DNA from: Cheiracanthium punctorium
Lineage: Eukaryota; Arthropoda; Arachnida; Araneae; Cheiracanthiidae
Length of the DNA stretch: 64,000 nt
NCBI GenBank assembly: GCA_038373885.1
Contig: JAWZYV010011618.1
Span: forward strand, 62,001 to 126,000
Direction of reading: 5' to 3'
Below the pieces are notes generated by a model. It was not told where the DNA came from and searched no databases. It saw only the letters and a list, made by a program, of their open reading frames with translations. This document shows positions 61,088 to 64,000 of the stretch, one piece after another. The first letter of the stretch is position 1; the number at the start of each line of letters is the position of its first letter. The translations under genes were made by a program, and so were the position numbers.

Positions 61088-62274
61088 ACGGGGCCATCGC
61101 TAATCAACGGGCCTGCTTATGAGTCGCCATCGCTAAAAATGAGTTTTATTATTCTAAGTATTATAAATGTTATATTATTTTATTATTTTAAAACAATTTT
61201 TTGATACTTTTGTCGTACTAAAGAACTTTAGATGTAGGTAATCGTTTTGTGAATCTTGCGCCATTTTCTTTCATGAAAATTTATCCAAAAATTCGAACAT
61301 TTTGCTCTGAATGTAAAGGTAAGTGAACGCTTATAATGTATTTAGAAATTCTAAAAATATGTATGTAAATCATGTTTAGTGAATAATTACTCATGTGTTA
61401 TTTATAAATAAATTATTTTAATCAGAAATCGTATTACTTGAGTAGTTTTTATTCTTGTAAATAAGCATGACGTTGTGATACTATTTAGACAATTTAATTT
61501 TGCCAGTTGATAATGTTATTTATCAGTTATATATGCCTTGATTATGTGATTAAGACTTACATCTGGTACAGTGCAGAAATACAGTAAATTATAAATTATT
61601 GATTTTTGCCCGTTTATACAGAAACTTCAAATGTAGTTAATATTTTGTACAAGCGTTCACTATGCTTGCTCAATTCCTAAGTTCGAATGAGAAAGCGACA
61701 AAAGAATAATATATACTACATGAAATGTCTTTATTAAAGAATAATTAATTTAGGGATCGCGCTATAGAGCGTATTTTATCAATTTTCTCCAATATACAGG
61801 ATATCCCGAAAACACTGAAATGCGCTTTAATACATCATTTGTTAAAGATTAATCTTGAATTGTTTAAAATAACGTAGGAAATACGACTACGCTCATGAAA
61901 TATTCATTATAAAAATGTCTTTCTCATTTGTGTATTTAGTTATTTTAAAGTATATTAAATATCCACTTGTGAAACTAAAATAAGCAATAGTGAATCATGA
62001 GAGTAAGCGCTACTTTGTTTTTCCTTCAAATTATATGCATCTATTTTCTTTATGTAAATATGTATCATAGCAAACAAATTAATCATGAGTTCGTACTTGA
62101 ATTAGTAACACAATTACTATAATTTAATGTAAAACTACATTAAATAACGTTTGAAAGCACTGGGAAGCTTGAGAAATGCCTGATGTATACGTGAAGACTC
62201 GAGCATCCGTAGGCCTCTTTGGATGGCTCATCAAAATACACGCGCAGGCCCGTTACTAATTGCGAAGGCCCCGG
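61088..62274. mobile_element. TIR element with TA flanks (ACGGGGCC termini)
   Basis: The left end ACGGGGCCATCGCTAATCAA and the following CGGGCCTGC pair with the right end (reverse complement CCGGGGCCTTCGCAATTAGT, then AACGGGCCTGC). Both are flanked by TA (61086-61087 and 62275-62276), which would fit a Tc1/mariner-type element. The interior is AT-rich without an ORF. Confidence 0.6.
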
Positions 62275-62299
62275 TAATCAGAACTGTTGAGTATGCACC

Positions 62300-62600
62300 A
62301 GCATCCCAATTTCAGTCTTTTTCCGTCCGTCTTGAGAACAGAATATTTTCCCTTTAGTATATTTTTATTTGAACCTCCAATACCACACACACACACACAC
62401 ACACATAACAGTAAAAATTATTTTAAATTTAAATTATTTTTTAAACACTTAAAAATGTAAAATAATAAAGAAAAAATGTCAGTGAAGATGGCAGGTTCAA
62501 ATATGACTGAAAATGATTAACAAAATAATAGTAATAATAATGAAATCAAAACAAGGGGTGTTTCGATAGGGGAAAAAAATATTTGTGAAAGCAAACAACT
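62300..62600. repeat. Old dispersed repeat
   Basis: Shares with 11110-11330 and 26020-26330 the order CCTTTAGTAT-TTT-ATTT, CTCCAATACCA, AGTAAAAATT, and GGCAGGTTCAAATATGA. A CA microsatellite lies at 62386-62404. Boundaries are unclear. Confidence 0.5.
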
Positions 62601-63266
62601 AGGCATATGTTTGAGATTTTTTTTTTCTTAATTCCTTTTCAGGTGTAATTTTACAGTTCTCTTTTATATATAACAGAATTGTTTTTTTCCTTATCTAATG
62701 TGTTTATGATCAATTAAATTTTGTATCCAGTATGAATGTACCTTTTAAAGTAACTAAATTTTAATTATTATTTTGATTTTAAGAAATATATATTGTCTGT
62801 TATGTAAATTTTAATATTTTATACTATTTAAACTATGCAAATAGATAAAACACAAGAGTTTTTTTTTAATGGGAAAACATTAAAATACAGTTCATATGCT
62901 ATTTAATAAAATTTATTTAAAAATTCATTCGCACGTTATTTACCAGAACTCATCAGAAATGATTTCTGCCAAATAGTTGTATATTGAGCTGCCAATAGTT
63001 CAATATGTCGTTTGCATATTATTTTGCAGCTTGGGAATTTCAAATGTTGACAAGTATGAATCTTCAAAACTTTAGAAAATTATATCAGTTACATCCTTCA
63101 CCCCCCAACCCACTCCCCCCAAAAATGGATATTTTTGTTTGTTAAATTTGTTGTATATAAGAGTAATATTTTTTCTTCCTCTATTTCCTTTTCAATGTGA
63201 GTAAATTTTGAAATTTGTTAGAAAAAATAATTTCAGGAGATTTTCAGTTCATATTTTCTGAGAGGG

Positions 63267-63298
<32 letters not shown>

Positions 63299-63782
63299 GA
63301 CTGTGCTCCTTACAGACACATTTGCTTGGAGTATTTATTGCATATGTGTTGATTAAAATAATATTTGATAATTTCATTAATATGAGATTCATGAAAACCG
63401 GTATTTTGTGTCGTACAATTAAAAATTGAAAAATAACATGGTGAAAAATGTAAAATTGCTGCTCCCACGCTGTTTTTTTTAAAAAAACATATTTGGAATT
63501 TTAGAAGAGGCCCAGGCAGAAAAACTTGCTTAGGGCATCTCTTAAACGCACTTATTATCAGATCAGGGTTTCTACAGACCTGGAAAGTCAGGGAAATGAG
63601 TTTTGGTCAGGGATTTGGGGAAAAAGTCAGGGAAATTTAAAGAAAGGTAAGGGAAGTGCAAGAATATTTGAATTTTGCGGCAAAATCAAGAAAATACTTC
63701 CTGTTTGAACCTAATTGTAGAAATTGTTTTATTTTCATTTTCTTATTTAACCGTATAAATAATTTTAAAATGTGTCCTTTAT

Positions 63783-64000
63783 TATAGAGATGGGGAAAAC
63801 CGTTATTTTCAAAAAACAGTTGTTCACTGTTCCCGTTCTTTTTTAAGGAACAGTTCTTTTTCCTGTTCTTTTGAGAACAGGTTCTTTGATTTATGGTAGC
63901 TTTATTATGACTATTTTATTCTGTTTAAAAATGAAAATATACGTCCTTTTTAACATGCATTATACTTAAGTACAATTGTAAAATCTTTAAAAAAATCTTT
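63783..64000 (+). mobile_element. hAT left end running off the window; P-like fragment before it
   Basis: TAGAGATGGGGAAAACCG at about 63786 is a typical hAT end (TAGAGnTGGGnAAA) and is followed by repeated CTGTTC/GTTCTTTT subterminal motifs to the end of the window. From about 63567, AGGGTTTCTACAGACCTGGA and repeated GTCAGGGAAAT units look like the start of another element related to 46420-46982. Neither right end is inside the window. Confidence 0.45.

Overview
The window is eukaryotic: AT-rich DNA with small coding exons separated by introns of up to 8 kb and packed with nested DNA transposons. I infer an arthropod, probably an arachnid, from the size of the introns and the mixture of hAT, P, piggyBac, Helitron and other cut-and-paste elements. 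The sequence itself does not prove the species.

The only host gene I can support runs on the + strand from before position 1 to about 37.9 kb. Twelve coding exons (741-36664) splice in one continuous frame into about 614 residues of a far-upstream-element-binding protein (FUBP/KHSRP family; the Drosophila relative is Psi). The visible protein has the end of KH1, then KH2, KH3, an RGG/Gly-rich linker, KH4, and a Pro/Gln/Ala-rich tail with [11 protein letters not shown] and YSQAWVEYY motifs. The first exons lie upstream of the window. A 3'-UTR intron probably follows the stop codon.

The introns carry most of the mobile DNA: a MITE at 3.8 kb (8-bp duplication); a CATACTTGCC-ended hAT-like element at 9.3-10.9 kb; a pogo-like element at 12.4-15.5 kb; an apparently intact hAT at 17.25-20.8 kb with an 864-residue transposase; a THAP-encoding P-like element at 22.5-23.7 kb; a pogo-like element at 24.7-25.6 kb; LINE and Tc1/mariner relics at 27.5-28.5 kb; a Helitron at 28.7-30.5 kb with a MITE inside it; and a piggyBac derivative inside a second CATACTTGCC hAT at 33-34.4 kb.

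Downstream of the gene, 38-64 kb holds transposons inside transposons. A 1.6-kb element sits in a repeat whose uninterrupted paralogue lies nearby (38.3-40.2 kb). A 0.49-kb tandem duplication lies at 41.3-42.3 kb. A ZMYM1/DUF4371-type hAT on the - strand (44.4-51.3 kb) is split by a 5.1-kb hAT-like element, which itself contains two further elements. A 7-kb transposon (53.7-60.8 kb) has terminal inverted repeats of about 0.67 kb, a 4-bp target duplication and a 668-residue DDE-like transposase; I can describe its superfamily only as possibly Sola-like. It carries its own 2.4-kb hAT insertion. Several insertions can be confirmed inside the window because an uninterrupted paralogous copy of the target is present.
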